Shown here in pieces: positions 9,384 to 18,748 of a DNA stretch of 64,000 nucleotides. Source of the DNA: Rhodopseudomonas faecalis (GTDB lineage Bacteria > Pseudomonadota > Alphaproteobacteria > Rhizobiales > Xanthobacteraceae). Made by a program: the position numbers and the translations under genes. The DNA is taken from positions 62,001 through 126,000 of the forward strand of contig NZ_QJTI01000002.1 in assembly GCF_003217325.1 (NCBI RefSeq), in the 5' to 3' direction. The number at the start of each line of letters is the position of its first letter. Within the stretch, counting starts at the first letter, position 1. The notes beneath the pieces are model-generated. The model was not told the DNA's origin. It saw only the letters and a list, made by a program, of their open reading frames with translations, and did no database searches.

Positions 9384-9406
9384 ACCGCCCGGCCTGGGCG
9401 GGCGGT
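9384..9406. terminator. Stem-loop between divergent small genes
   Basis: ACCGCCCG and CGGGCGGT form an 8-bp perfect stem with a 7-base loop. It sits in the leader region of both neighbours and lacks a strong T-tract, so it may be a leader hairpin instead of a terminator. Confidence 0.35.
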
Positions 9407-9511
9407 GTGACGGGTTGCATTTTAACTTCGTAACCATATCACTGAACGGAATATTTAAAGCATTCAGTGTCACATAACGCCCATTATTAGGCAGATCAGA
9501 TCGAGTGGAAC

Positions 9512-9757
9512 ATGCATCCGAGGCGGTTTGCCAGAGTACGTCCGTCAGGACTAATGGCGACAAAGGCGAAGATCATCGTCGATCCGAAATCGCCGGTGAT
9601 CGAATGTACGCTGATCGACTATTCGGCGGGCGGCGCCTGCATCGAAATTTGCGGGCCAGTGACTTTGCCGAAGCGCTTTGAGCTGCTGTATTCGGGATCG
9701 AAGAAGCGTTGCCGTGTCGTGTGGAACATCGGGCGCCGCTACGGGCTGGCGTTCTAA
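9512..9757 (+). CDS. PilZ-domain protein (putative c-di-GMP receptor)
   Basis: 81-residue single-domain protein. The PilZ signature is visible: an N-terminal arginine motif (RRFARVR) and the downstream DYSAGGACIE (D/NxSxxG type), ending with the hydrophobic strand RRYGLAF. PilZ domains of this kind bind c-di-GMP and act through protein partners. No operon partner is evident; the window elsewhere contains a diguanylate cyclase and a degenerate GGDEF/EAL protein. Start taken as the ATG giving MHPRRF, so the arginine motif lies at residues 4-10. Confidence 0.8.
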   Translation: MHPRRFARVRPSGLMATKAKIIVDPKSPVIECTLIDYSAGGACIEICGPVTLPKRFELLYSGSKKRCRVVWNIGRRYGLAF

Positions 9758-9765
9758 CAGCCAGC

Positions 9766-9954
9766 TCAACGCCGGCGCAGGCCGTTGATTAGCGCCTCGA
9801 TCTGCGCGGCACGCAGCTTTTGAAAGCCGGGCTCGGTGGCCAGTTCGCGCATGGTGAAGTCGGTGCTGCCGCGCCGTTCGATCAGCCGTTCGGCGGCGGC
9901 ACACAGCTGCGCCTTGAACTGCTCGACCTCTGAGCGCGACAGCGTGCGCGGCAT
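9766..9954 (-). pseudogene. TetR-type regulator remnant (N-terminal HTH only)
   Basis: 62 codons. The first 40 residues (SRSEVEQFKAQLCAAAERL, then FTMRELATE) look like the start of a TetR repressor up to the middle of its helix-turn-helix. The recognition helix and the whole ligand-binding domain are absent, replaced by a short tail ending in INGLRRR. This suggests an internal deletion that joined the N-terminus to the extreme C-terminus, or a frameshifted remnant. A genuine small protein cannot be excluded. Confidence 0.5.
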
Positions 9955-10013
9955 GCTCTGACCTATCCCCTCACGGCGGCGCGCGTAGTCGCGGCGCCGG
10001 TCACGATCTATAT

Positions 10014-10127
10014 ACCCATGGCGCCGGCATCGAGGCGGTGGTGATCTCCGGCGCGCTGGCCGCCGAGGCGCTGCGCCCTGGGCTGCTGCGCACCGCGCCG
10101 GCCATGGAAACGGTGTCGGCGGTCTGA
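10014..10127 (+). pseudogene. Unidentified gene remnant (C-terminal fragment)
   Basis: A short frame reading THGAGIEAVVISGALAAEAL and ending METVSAV-stop has natural protein composition but no start, and sits directly beside the TetR remnant. It looks like the tail of a deleted enzyme gene. Identity unknown; low certainty. Confidence 0.25.
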
Positions 10128-10241
10128 CCAAAGCTGCCGCAGCGCGCGCACTGGTCGCGGTGAACAGCGCTGATGCGATCTTGCGTGGCCGCACAAAACT
10201 TGCGAGCAAGAGTCGATGCGCAATTGATCGGAGTCATCGCC

Positions 10242-13025
10242 GTGCCGTCCAGAAATCTGCCCACTGAGCCGGATGTACAGGCTGTTGCCACGGGCGCGGT
10301 CACGCTGACTGATGAAGACGCCCAGCTGCGCGCCGACATCCGGCTGCTGGGCCGCATTCTCGGCGACACGGTGCGCGATCAGGAAGGCGACAAGGTCTTT
10401 TTTCTGGTCGAGCGCATCCGCCGGAAGTCGATCCGCTTTCATCGCGACAATGACCGCGACGCGCTCGACAAACTCGCCGCCCTCTTGAACGGATCGCCCG
10501 TTTCGGAAGCGGTGCGGATCGTGCGCGCCTTCAGCTATTTCTCGCACCTCGCCAACATCGCCGAGGACCAGAACAACATCCGCCAGATGCGGGCCCGCAA
10601 CGGCACCCAGAAGGGCCGGGTGCTGGCGACGCTGGCGCATGCCCGCGAGGCGGGTTTTAGCGCCAAGCAGCTGCGCGAATTCTTCGATCAGGCATTGATC
10701 TCGCCGGTGCTGACCGCGCATCCGACCGAGGTGCGCCGCAAACGCACCATGGACCGCGAGATGGAGATCGCGCGGCTGATCGATCATCGCGAGCGGCTGC
10801 AGATGACGCCGGAGGAGTCCGGCGACATCGAGGAGCAGCTCCGGCGCGCGGTGCTGACGCTGTGGCAGACCAACATGCTGCGGCGGACCAAGCTCACCGT
10901 GCTTGACGAAGTCGGCAACGGGCTGTCGTTCTACGACTATACGTTTTTGCGCGAGCTGCCGCGGCTCTATGGCGTGCTCGAAGACGAACTCGCACAGGAT
11001 GATGGCGAGACACGCGAGCTGGCCTCGTTCCTGCGCATGGGCAGCTGGATCGGCGGCGACCGCGACGGCAATCCGTTCGTCACCGCCGAGGTGATGCGCA
11101 GCACGGTGCGCATGCAGAGCGCACGTGCGTTCCGCCACTATCTCACCGAGCTGCAGGCGCTCGGCCTGGAACTGTCGATTGCCGCCAATCTCGCCGGCAT
11201 TTCGGATGAGCTGCGCGCGCTGGCCGAAGCCTCGCCCGACACCTCGCCGCATCGCCGCGCCGAGCCGTATCGGCTGGCGGTGTCCGGCATCTATGCGCGG
11301 CTCGCGGCCACCGCACAGCGGCTCGGCATCGATGACATCCGCGCGCCGGTGGCACAGTCGCAGCCTTATGCCGACGCCGCCGAGTTCAAAGCCGACCTCG
11401 ACGTGATGCATCATTCGCTCGTCGCCAATCGCGGCGCGGTGATCGCGCGCGGCCGGCTGCGGCGGCTGCGGCGCGCGGTCGATTGCTTTGGCTTCCATCT
11501 CGCCACGCTCGACATCCGGCAAAACTCCGCCGTGCATGAGCGCACCATCGCCGAGCTGATCGACGCCGCGATCCCGGGCACCAGCTACATGGCGATGGAT
11601 GAGAACGCGCGTATCGCGCTGCTGACCGCCGAGCTGCGCAGCCCGCGGCCGCTGCAATCGCCGTTTGTCAGCTACAGCGAAGAAACCACCGGCGAGCTGG
11701 CGGTGTTCCGCGTTGCCGCGCAGGCGCATGCCAAATATGGCCCGGCGGTGATCTCGCAGAGCATCATCTCGATGACCAAGAGCGTGTCCGATCTGCTCGA
11801 GGTCGCGGTGCTGCTCAAGGAGGCCGGGCTGGTCGATCCCGCCGGGCGCAGCGCCATCAATGTGGTGCCGCTGTTCGAAACCATCGACGATTTGCGCAAC
11901 GCCGCGCACGTCATGGACCGGCTGCTCAGCCTGCATGACTATCGCCGGCTGGTCGATAGCCGCGGCGGTGTGCAGGAAGTGATGCTCGGCTATTCCGACA
12001 GCAACAAGGATGGCGGCTTCGTCACCTCGGGCTGGGAGCTGTACAAGGCCGAGATCGAGCTGATGAACGTGTTCGAGCGCCATGGCGTGCGCATGCGTCT
12101 GTTCCACGGCCGTGGCGGCTCGGTCGGTCGCGGCGGCGGCCCGAGCTATGACGCCATTCTGGCGCAGCCGGGCGGGGCGGTGAATGGCCAGATCCGCATC
12201 ACCGAGCAAGGCGAGATCATCACCAGCAAATATTCCAACGCCGAGGTTGGCCGCAGCAATCTGGAAATCCTGACCGCCGCGACGCTGGAAGCCAGCCTGC
12301 TGCAGCCCAAGATCAGCGCGCCGCGCCCGGAATATCTGCAGGCGATGGACGAGATTTCCGCGCTGGCGTTCAGCGCCTATCGTGGCCTGGTCTATGAGAC
12401 CCCGGGCTTTGAGGACTACTTCTGGGCCTCGACGGTGATCACCGAAATCTCGACGCTCAACATCGGTAGCCGTCCGGCGTCGCGCAAGAAGACCCGGCGC
12501 ATCGAAGATTTGCGCGCCATTCCCTGGGTGTTCTCGTGGGCGCAGTGCCGGCTGATGCTGCCGGGCTGGTATGGCTTTGGCAGCGCCATCGAGGCCTGGG
12601 TGAAGGCGCATCCCGAGCAGGGCATGCCGTTCTTGCAGGAGCTGTATCGGCAGTGGCCGTTCTTCCGCAGCCTGCTGTCGAACATGGACATGGTGCTCTC
12701 AAAGAGTTCGATCGCGATCGCCTCGCGCTATGCTGAACTCGTGCCCGACCGGCAGCTGCGCACCAGAATCTTCGATCGCATCCGGCGCGAGTGGAATAGT
12801 TCGATCGCGGCGCTGCTCGCCATCATGGGTCACCAGCGCTTGCTGCAGGGCAATCCGCAGCTCGATCGCTCGATCCGCTATCGCTTCCCGTATCTCGATC
12901 CGCTCAACCACATTCAGGTCGAACTATTGCGGCTGCATCGCGCCCAGGGTGCCGATGAGCAGGTGCTGCGCGGCATTCAGCTCACCATCAACGGCATCTC
13001 GGCCGGCCTGCGTAACAGCGGCTAG
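10242..13025 (+). CDS. ppc: Phosphoenolpyruvate carboxylase
   Basis: Carboxylates PEP with bicarbonate to oxaloacetate, replenishing the TCA cycle. About 927 residues, the usual bacterial length. The catalytic histidine motif [14 protein letters not shown] is near residue 156, the [10 protein letters not shown] motif near 582 and the glycine-rich loop [14 protein letters not shown] near 620; the C-terminus ends [12 protein letters not shown] as in the family (TGxxxGLRNTG-like). I chose the GTG preceded by GGAG; an upstream ATG adding 23 residues is possible but those residues are not family-like. Flanking genes are unrelated, so it appears monocistronic with a terminator downstream. Confidence 0.97.
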   Translation: MPSRNLPTEPDVQAVATGAVTLTDEDAQLRADIRLLGRILGDTVRDQEGDKVFFLVERIRRKSIRFHRDNDRDALDKLAALLNGSPVSEAVRIVRAFSYFSHLANIAEDQNNIRQMRARNGTQKGRVLATLAHAREAGFSAKQLREFFDQALISPVLTAHPTEVRRKRTMDREMEIARLIDHRERLQMTPEESGDIEEQLRRAVLTLWQTNMLRRTKLTVLDEVGNGLSFYDYTFLRELPRLYGVLEDELAQDDGETRELASFLRMGSWIGGDRDGNPFVTAEVMRSTVRMQSARAFRHYLTELQALGLELSIAANLAGISDELRALAEASPDTSPHRRAEPYRLAVSGIYARLAATAQRLGIDDIRAPVAQSQPYADAAEFKADLDVMHHSLVANRGAVIARGRLRRLRRAVDCFGFHLATLDIRQNSAVHERTIAELIDAAIPGTSYMAMDENARIALLTAELRSPRPLQSPFVSYSEETTGELAVFRVAAQAHAKYGPAVISQSIISMTKSVSDLLEVAVLLKEAGLVDPAGRSAINVVPLFETIDDLRNAAHVMDRLLSLHDYRRLVDSRGGVQEVMLGYSDSNKDGGFVTSGWELYKAEIELMNVFERHGVRMRLFHGRGGSVGRGGGPSYDAILAQPGGAVNGQIRITEQGEIITSKYSNAEVGRSNLEILTAATLEASLLQPKISAPRPEYLQAMDEISALAFSAYRGLVYETPGFEDYFWASTVITEISTLNIGSRPASRKKTRRIEDLRAIPWVFSWAQCRLMLPGWYGFGSAIEAWVKAHPEQGMPFLQELYRQWPFFRSLLSNMDMVLSKSSIAIASRYAELVPDRQLRTRIFDRIRREWNSSIAALLAIMGHQRLLQGNPQLDRSIRYRFPYLDPLNHIQVELLRLHRAQGADEQVLRGIQLTINGISAGLRNSG

Positions 13026-13032
13026 CTTGGTT

Positions 13033-13075
13033 GCCCGCGCAAAGCGGGCGGGGGCGGCTTCGCGGGCTGTTTTTG
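13033..13075 (+). terminator. Rho-independent terminator of ppc
   Basis: GCCCGC can pair with either of two downstream GCGGGC copies (13044-13049 or 13062-13067); the second is followed directly by TGTTTTT. The position just after the ppc stop and the T-tract make this a good intrinsic terminator. Confidence 0.65.
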
Positions 13076-13439
13076 ATCGCGACTCATGCGCGCGGCGGTT
13101 GCCGGTGCGTTCATTGTGCACCGCTGATAGGCGCCGCCACGCTGCGGCGCCCTAAAGCGCAGCAGATATTTTGCGCAGTCCTCATGCCGCGGTGCGGTAT
13201 TGGCGTGCAGCGTTTCCCCATTCCGATACTCACGTTCTTCAAATTGTCATCGCATTTGCCGGTTTGCGATGCGCGCTGCCTAATCCGTAGTCAGGGGCGG
13301 CTAGGTGATTACGCTTTAGTCAGAAATATGACTGTGCAAAGCTTGGTTCCAGCTTCGCGTCAACGTGAAGCCGGGTGCCAGTCCGGCGATCGGCATCGGC
13401 TTCGCAAAGGCCATGACTTGCCGAGAGGGACTGTCGTCG
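13076..13439. other. Gene-free stretch upstream of the OmpA-family gene
   Basis: No convincing coding sequence on either strand. It must hold the promoter of the OmpA-family gene, but I see no clear consensus element. A short AAGCT...AGCTT inverted repeat lies near 13340-13356. Confidence 0.4.
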
Positions 13440-14732
13440 ATGAGTTACTATCTGATGCAGTATTGGGGTTGGCTTGCCGCCGCGGTGGCAGCCGGTGTGG
13501 CAACGCCGCTGCTGGCCGCACGGTTCGGTTGGACCGCCGATCTTGAAGATTACTGGTTGAAGCGCGTCGGTCTGGTGGCCGCCGTGCCGGTGCTGTTGCT
13601 GGTGATGCAGGTCGTCACTGGCAAAGGCGGCTTGCTCTTGGAAGTCGCGGTCGCGATGCTGGTCGCCTATGTGGTTGGCGGCGTGATTGGCGGTGTTGCG
13701 ACCAAGCTGATGCCGGTGCGCTATGAAGGCTGGTGGGTCGGCCTGTTTGCGACCGGCGTGATCTGGATCGGCTTTGCGATCATCGCCTATCCGAAGATCG
13801 AGCCGGATCTGCGCGAGCGCGTGGTCGCGGTGGTGGAGAAGGCGGGCGGTGATGCGATCAATCTCGACATCGCCGGTCGCGACGTGTTGCTGCCGACCGA
13901 TATCGAGCAGGCCAAGCGCGCCGAACTCGTCACCGAGATTTTGCTGGTGGAAGGCGTGCGCCGTGTCACCGAGGTCGAGGACCTGACCGGACCGGCGTTG
14001 TCGGCCAAGACCATCGCCAAGCTCAATGCCGAAGCGGCGGCCAAGACTGCGGCGGAAGCGGCGGCTGAAGAAGCTGCCGCCAAGGAAGCCAAGGCGGCCA
14101 GCAAGAAGGCCAAGGCGGCAGCCGAAGCCGCGGCCCATGAGGCGGCGGTGAAGGAAGCTGCTGCCAAGGAGGCCGCTACCAAGGAAGCTGCTGCGAAGGA
14201 AGCGGCCGCCAAGGAGGCTGCGGCTAAGGAGGCTGCCGCCAAGGAAGCCGCTGCCAAGGACGCGGCCAAGGACGTGGCCAAGGACGTGGCCAAGGACGTG
14301 GCCAAGGACGTGGCCAAGCCTGCGCCGGCGCAGACCGCCGATGCGGTCGGTGCCGTGCCCGCTGCCACGGCGGCGACCTGCCAGAGCAAGCTGACCGCGG
14401 TGGTGGCGGCTGAGAAGATCAACTTCGAGCGCGGCAGTGCCGAAATCACCAAGCCGTCGCTGCTGGTGATCGACAAGCTCACCACTGTGCTGACCCAGTG
14501 TCCGGCAGTTGCGATCGAGGTCGCCGGCCACACCGATGCGGGCGGCAAGAAGGCTGCGAACCAGGCGCTGTCACAGCGGCGTGCCGAAGCCGTCGTCGAC
14601 ACCCTGAGCAAAAAGGGCGTTGGCGCGGTCAAGCTCACCGCGGTTGGCTATGGCTCATCGAAGCCGATCGCCAGCAATGACAATGCCGAAGGTCGCAACC
14701 AGAACCGCCGGATCGAGTTCGTGGTGAAGTGA
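13440..14732 (+). CDS. OmpA-family protein with Ala/Lys/Glu repeat linker
   Basis: 430 residues. N-terminal hydrophobic segments (residues 1-120) anchor it in the inner membrane; a BON-like segment follows (VVEKAGGDAINLDIAG, then VEGVRRVTEVEDL). Residues about 200-300 are a KEAAA/KDVA low-complexity, probably helical, linker. The C-terminal 115 residues are an OmpA/MotB peptidoglycan-binding domain: INFERGSAEITK, VAGHTDAGG and the NQALSQRRAEAV and NQNRRIEFVV signatures. It probably links inner membrane and peptidoglycan. The ATG is preceded by GAGAGGGA; an upstream in-frame start is less likely. Function in detail unknown. Confidence 0.85.
   Translation: MSYYLMQYWGWLAAAVAAGVATPLLAARFGWTADLEDYWLKRVGLVAAVPVLLLVMQVVTGKGGLLLEVAVAMLVAYVVGGVIGGVATKLMPVRYEGWWVGLFATGVIWIGFAIIAYPKIEPDLRERVVAVVEKAGGDAINLDIAGRDVLLPTDIEQAKRAELVTEILLVEGVRRVTEVEDLTGPALSAKTIAKLNAEAAAKTAAEAAAEEAAAKEAKAASKKAKAAAEAAAHEAAVKEAAAKEAATKEAAAKEAAAKEAAAKEAAAKEAAAKDAAKDVAKDVAKDVAKDVAKPAPAQTADAVGAVPAATAATCQSKLTAVVAAEKINFERGSAEITKPSLLVIDKLTTVLTQCPAVAIEVAGHTDAGGKKAANQALSQRRAEAVVDTLSKKGVGAVKLTAVGYGSSKPIASNDNAEGRNQNRRIEFVVK
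14149..14312 (+). repeat. Tandem repeats encoding KEAAA and KDVA units
   Basis: Degenerate 15-bp units (AAGGAGGCTGCTGCC type) run into five 12-bp GCCAAGGACGTG-type units at 14253-14312, the last four identical. They encode the alanine/lysine-rich linker of the OmpA-family protein. Confidence 0.92.
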
Positions 14733-14738
14733 CCTCGC

Positions 14739-14778
14739 GTTCCGGACGCGGTGTCACCTCCAGCGCCGCGTCCGGAAC
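14739..14778 (+). terminator. Terminator after the OmpA-family gene
   Basis: A perfect 13-bp stem (GTTCCGGACGCGG / CCGCGTCCGGAAC) with a 14-base loop begins seven bases after the stop codon and is followed by ATTTTA. Strong stem, modest T-tract. Confidence 0.7.
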
Positions 14779-14779
14779 G

Positions 14780-15173
14780 GCATTTTAGATTATAACCGGC
14801 CTTCCTTAGATCGCATCCCAGCCAAAATGTCGGCGCAGCGATCGAGCGTGTAGAACGCCGCGTCGTCAACGGCATCGGTGCCGCCGCATGGTGCCATTGG
14901 CCCGGCGCAGCGCTGCCGCCGAGTCGGCAGGTGCGCGCGCGGCCACGCCTTGGAAGCCGCCCGCAGCGACCGCCCTGAGGCGTTCAGGTCCCTTAGAACC
15001 CGTTCGACTTTTGGATGGAATGACCGCTATTTGCGTGAACTTCGGCAGGCGGACGCGCAATTCGCATGCAAATTGCCCAGTTCCTCGCCGCTCTGGCTGG
15101 AAAACATTCTGCGTATCGGCGATACCTGCAACAGCTTCGATTGGTGTCGATCGCCTCAGCAGGTGGAATGATC
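14780..15173. other. Gene-free stretch with a possible reverse-strand gene remnant
   Basis: No intact gene. On the minus strand at about 14787-14876 a stop-terminated frame reads GTDAVDDAAFYTLDRCADIL and ends GMRSKEGRL, with natural composition but no start or upstream continuation, so it may be the tail of a lost gene. The remainder shows nothing recognisable apart from the AGGTGG ribosome site of the amidase. Confidence 0.3.
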
Positions 15174-16523
15174 ATGACGCAGCATCCGACCCTCGCCACG
15201 CTCGCCGCGGATTTGGAAGCCGGCCGCACCAGTGCCCGTAAGCTGGTCGATCAGTGTCTGGCCAGGATCAACGATGCCAGCGGTGAGGGCGCGCGCGCGT
15301 TCATTCAGGTCGATGCCGAAGGGGCGATCGCCGCGGCCGAGGCGATGGACGCGCTGCGCAAAGCCAATGCCGCGCCGTCCCCCTTTGCCGGCATTCCGAT
15401 CTCGATCAAGGATCTGTTCGACATCAAGGGGCAGATCACCCGCGCCGGATCGCGTGCGCTCGACGACAATCCGCGCGCCGAGGCCGATGCTCCCGCGGTC
15501 GCGCGTTTGCGCCGTGCCGGTTTTGTGGTGATCGGCCGCACCAACATGACCGAGTTCGCTTATTCCGGCATCGGACTCAACCCGCATTACGGCACGCCCA
15601 AGTGCGCGTGGCGCCGCGAGGTCGGCCATGTGCCGGGCGGCTCATCCGCTGGCGCCGCGGTTTCGGTGGTGGACGGCATGGCCCATGCCGGGCTTGGCAC
15701 CGACACCGGCGGCTCGTGCCGGATTCCGGCGGCGTTCAACGGCATCGTCGGTTTTAAGCCGAGCCAATATCGCGTGCCGCGCGATGGCGCGGTGCCGCTG
15801 TCATTCTCGCTCGACAGCGTCGGGCCGCTGGCGCGCAGCGTGCAGTGCTGCGCCACGCTGGATTCGGTGCTGGCGGACGAGCCGGTGACCGAGCTGACCG
15901 CGCGGTCGGTGCAGGGCATGCGGCTCGCGGTGCCGACCACGGTGGCGCTCGACGACCTCGACGACGCGGTCGCCGAAGCATTCGAGCGCGCGCTCGAACA
16001 ATTGGCGCGCGCCGGCGCGGTGGTGGAGCGGGTCGCGATCCCGGAATTTTTGGATGTGGCGCCGATGAGCGCCAAGGGCGGCTTCGCTGCCGCCGAAAGC
16101 TATGCCTGGCATCGCTATCTGATCGTGGCCCATGGCGAGGTCTATGACCCGCGGGTGCGCGAACGCATCATGCGCGGCGAAAGCCAGAGCGCGGCCGACT
16201 ATGTCGATCTGGTCAGCGCCCGCAAATCGCTGATCGCGCGCGCCGCGGTGCGGCTTGCGCCCTATGATGCCTTGGTGATGCCGACCGCGGCGATCACGCC
16301 GCCGGCCATTGCCGAGCTTGCCGATGACAAGGCGTTCACCAAGGCCAATCTGCTGAGCTTACGCAACTGCACGCTGATCAACATGATCGACGGCTGCGCC
16401 ATCTCGCTGCCCTGCCATCGCGAAGGCGAGGTTCCGGTTGGCTTGATGCTGGCGGCCGTTAGCGGCGCGGACCGCCGCATCTTTGAACTTGCTGCCGGAA
16501 TGGAGGCCCTAATCCGTGGTTGA
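15174..16523 (+). CDS. Amidase (amidase signature family)
   Basis: 449-residue hydrolase of the Ser-cisSer-Lys amidase signature family. The catalytic lysine is in SIKDLFD near residue 77, the cis-serine in PGGSSAGAAVS near 155 and the nucleophilic serine in DTGGSCRIPAA near 178, followed by FNGIVGFKPS. Start is the second of two close ATGs, seven bases after AGGTGG. It overlaps the next gene by eight bases, so the two are translationally coupled. The family covers GatA, allophanate hydrolase and general amidases; the absence of gatB/gatC nearby and the DUF2848 partner point to a catabolic amidase of unknown substrate. Confidence 0.9.
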   Translation: MTQHPTLATLAADLEAGRTSARKLVDQCLARINDASGEGARAFIQVDAEGAIAAAEAMDALRKANAAPSPFAGIPISIKDLFDIKGQITRAGSRALDDNPRAEADAPAVARLRRAGFVVIGRTNMTEFAYSGIGLNPHYGTPKCAWRREVGHVPGGSSAGAAVSVVDGMAHAGLGTDTGGSCRIPAAFNGIVGFKPSQYRVPRDGAVPLSFSLDSVGPLARSVQCCATLDSVLADEPVTELTARSVQGMRLAVPTTVALDDLDDAVAEAFERALEQLARAGAVVERVAIPEFLDVAPMSAKGGFAAAESYAWHRYLIVAHGEVYDPRVRERIMRGESQSAADYVDLVSARKSLIARAAVRLAPYDALVMPTAAITPPAIAELADDKAFTKANLLSLRNCTLINMIDGCAISLPCHREGEVPVGLMLAAVSGADRRIFELAAGMEALIRG

Positions 16524-17202
16524 ACTGAACTTCACGCTTGATACCGCCCAAGGTGTCATCCCCTTGTCGCTGCCGATCAAGCAGGCCGTCATTGCCGGCT
16601 GGACTGGCCGCGACCCCATCGCGCGCGATAAGCACATTGCCGAGCTGATGGCGATCGGGATCGCGCGTCCGGCCGCGACGCCGATCTATTACCGGGTTGC
16701 CGCCGCGCGGGTCACCACCGCCGATCGCATCGAAGTGGTCGGCGGCGATTCCTCCGGCGAAGCGGAATTCGTGCTAATCGCCGCGCAGGGCCGGGTGATG
16801 GTTGGGGTTGGCTCCGATCACACCGACCGCAAGGTCGAGCGCTACGGACTGACCGTCGCCAAGCAGATGTGCGAAAAGCCGATGTCGTCGCAGCTCTGGG
16901 ACTACGCCGAGCTTGCCGACCACTGGGATCAGATCGTGCTGCGCTCCTATGCCACCATCGGCGGCAACCGGGTGCTGTATCAGGAAGGCCGGCTCAGCGG
17001 CGTGCTGCCGGTCGCCGAGATCATCGCCAAGGCGTTCAACGGCAGTGAGATGCCCGATGGCTGCGCGATGTTCGGCGGCACCATTCCGGTCAAGGGCGGC
17101 GTGCGGCCGTCGACGCGCTTTGAGTGCGAACTCGAGGACCCGGTGCTGAAGCGCACGCTGCGCCACGGCTATGACGTGGTGACGCTGCCGATCCTCGGCT
17201 GA
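16516..17202 (+). CDS. DUF2848 family protein
   Basis: 228 residues, beginning at a GTG inside the amidase gene with GGAGG upstream. The sequence has the DUF2848 look (GVGSDHTDRKVERYGL, then KPMSSQLWDYAELADHWDQI). Members are uncharacterised and resemble fumarylacetoacetase-fold hydrolases; a recurrent pairing with amidases suggests that it works on the same substrate or product. Overlap of eight bases with the amidase supports a two-gene operon that ends at the terminator just downstream. Confidence 0.8.
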   Translation: MVELNFTLDTAQGVIPLSLPIKQAVIAGWTGRDPIARDKHIAELMAIGIARPAATPIYYRVAAARVTTADRIEVVGGDSSGEAEFVLIAAQGRVMVGVGSDHTDRKVERYGLTVAKQMCEKPMSSQLWDYAELADHWDQIVLRSYATIGGNRVLYQEGRLSGVLPVAEIIAKAFNGSEMPDGCAMFGGTIPVKGGVRPSTRFECELEDPVLKRTLRHGYDVVTLPILG

Positions 17203-17221
17203 CGCCAAACCAGACAACAAA

Positions 17222-17250
17222 AAACGGCGGCGAAATCATCGCCGCCGTTT
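17222..17250. terminator. Bidirectional Rho-independent terminator
   Basis: Perfect 12-bp stem (AAACGGCGGCGA / TCGCCGCCGTTT) with a 5-base loop between two convergent genes. On the minus strand it is followed by a run of T from the adjoining A-tract, so it can end transcription from both sides. Confidence 0.88.
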
Positions 17251-17272
17251 GGCGTGTAAGGCACAGAACTGC

Positions 17273-17605
17273 TTACTGGCGCGCCGCTTCCCAGCGGCCG
17301 CTGCAGGCCACGCCGGCGGCGGCGCCGTTCCACTTGCCGGAGCCGCCATTGCCGCTGAGCTGACCGTTGGCGAGCGCGCCGCGGATCGAGACGCGCACAT
17401 TGCCTTCGCGTCCGATGCTGCCGGTGACATCCGGCGTGCCGGCAATGCGGCCATCAGTCACCACCAGCGGATATTGCATCGACGGCTGGCAGTCGCCCGC
17501 CTTGGTGTGGACCGTCACGTTCCAAAGACCGTCATAGGGATGCTGTGCCAGCGCGACATCGCTGCACAAGGCCACCGAAGCAACAATCAAAGCACGTTTG
17601 ATCAA
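17273..17605 (-). CDS. Small secreted protein of unknown function
   Basis: 110 residues with a clear Sec signal peptide (MIKRALIVASVALCSDVALA, cleavage after ALA). The mature part starts QHPYDGLWNVTV and contains glycine-rich beta-like segments and two cysteines that could pair. The pattern resembles small periplasmic beta-barrel proteins found widely in Bradyrhizobiaceae; the gene at 30949 encodes another of similar style (FEGAWSGTG start), though relatedness was not tested. No operon partner. Confidence 0.7.
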   Translation of the reverse strand: MIKRALIVASVALCSDVALAQHPYDGLWNVTVHTKAGDCQPSMQYPLVVTDGRIAGTPDVTGSIGREGNVRVSIRGALANGQLSGNGGSGKWNGAAAGVACSGRWEAARQ

Positions 17606-17971
17606 AAGTTCTCTCCTTTGGCAGCCGCGTCATCGCCACTGCCGAGACTTAGTAAAAAACGCCGCCGGCCATGGCCGATCTGCGCGGTGAACGCCACCTG
17701 CGTCTGCTCTTTGCATGGACGCTGTGCTGCGCATTGACGCCGCGTGATCCACGACGTCTCGCCGGTTGCCCTCCAGCCTTCGCCCGGCGCAACAATGCCG
17801 GTGCGGCAGGTGATCGCTGAGTTGCCGGAGGTGTTCGCGCCAAAGTTGAGTGATTAAAATCAGCTCAATCGATGGTCCTGGGCGACGGCGGCAATGACCA
17901 CTGAAATGAGTCGGAACCGTGGCGGCCTGCTTGGCCGGGTTTAGTTATAGTAGTTGCGGAGGGGTTGCATC
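17606..17971. other. Gene-free stretch
   Basis: No intact gene seen. A short frame ending ELPEVFAPKLSD-stop at about 17853 on the + strand could be the tail of a lost gene, but this is weak. The last 30 bases hold the GGAGGGG ribosome site of the aldolase. Confidence 0.3.
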
Positions 17972-18748
17972 ATGACCAACAAGGTTAAGGAAATATGGAC
18001 GTCAGGCCAGGTGGTGATCAATGGCTGGCTGTCGATCCCGTCGGGGTTTTCCGCGGAAGTAATGGCGCAATGCGGCTTTGATAGCATCACGGTCGATCTA
18101 CAGCACGGCGTGCAGGACTATCACTCGATGGTGGCCTGCTTGCAGGCGATGGGGGCTTTTCCGGTGACGCCGATGGTGCGGGTGCCGTGGAACGAACCGG
18201 GCATCATCGGCAAAGTACTCGACGCGGGCGCCTATGGCGTGATCTGTCCGATGATCAACAGCGCCGAGGAGGCCGAGGCGCTGGTCCGTGCCTGCAAATA
18301 TCCGCCGCGCGGCGCGCGTAGTAATGGCCCGGTGCGTGCCGGATTTCGTGGTCCGGGCGGCGCGTATCAAGCGACCGCCAATGAGCAGACGCTGTGCCTG
18401 CCGATGATCGAAACCCGTGCTGCGGTTGAGAATATGGAAGCGATCCTCGACGTCGATGGCATCGCCGGGGTCTATGTCGGGCCGAGCGACCTCGGCTTTT
18501 CCTACGGTCTGACGCCTAAACTTGATCGCGACGAGCCAGACATCATCGAGATTTTTCGCAAGCTGCTGCGCGAATGCGAGCAGCGCGGGCTTTATGCTGG
18601 CATCCATTGCTCCGGTCCGGCCGGCGCCAAGCGCGCTATCGACCTCGGCTTCAAGCTGGTCACGCTGCTCAGCGATATCGGCATGATGGCCAGCGCCGCC
18701 CGGCAATGGGTGGGCGAGACCCGGGGCGGCGGCGGTCAGCAAGGATAG
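17972..18748 (+). CDS. HpcH/HpaI-family aldolase
   Basis: 258-residue class II, metal-dependent aldolase of the HpcH/HpaI type, which cleaves 4-hydroxy-2-oxo acids to pyruvate and an aldehyde. Family features: the base histidine in VDLQHGVQDY near residue 48, the substrate arginine in MVRVPWNEP, CPMINSAEEAE, and the metal-binding glutamate and aspartate in PMIETRAAVEN and VGPSDLGFSYG. The start is supported by GGAGGGG nine bases upstream. It stands alone, so the natural substrate (homoprotocatechuate, hexarate or synthetic-type hydroxyacids) is unknown. Confidence 0.88.
   Translation: MTNKVKEIWTSGQVVINGWLSIPSGFSAEVMAQCGFDSITVDLQHGVQDYHSMVACLQAMGAFPVTPMVRVPWNEPGIIGKVLDAGAYGVICPMINSAEEAEALVRACKYPPRGARSNGPVRAGFRGPGGAYQATANEQTLCLPMIETRAAVENMEAILDVDGIAGVYVGPSDLGFSYGLTPKLDRDEPDIIEIFRKLLRECEQRGLYAGIHCSGPAGAKRAIDLGFKLVTLLSDIGMMASAARQWVGETRGGGGQQG

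Noticed and set aside
10008-12611. Very long open frame (867 codons) on the strand opposite ppc
   Set aside because: It is antisense to a gene with all PEP carboxylase motifs; its product is rich in His, Arg, Gln and Ala with no family pattern, the usual shadow of a GC-rich gene.
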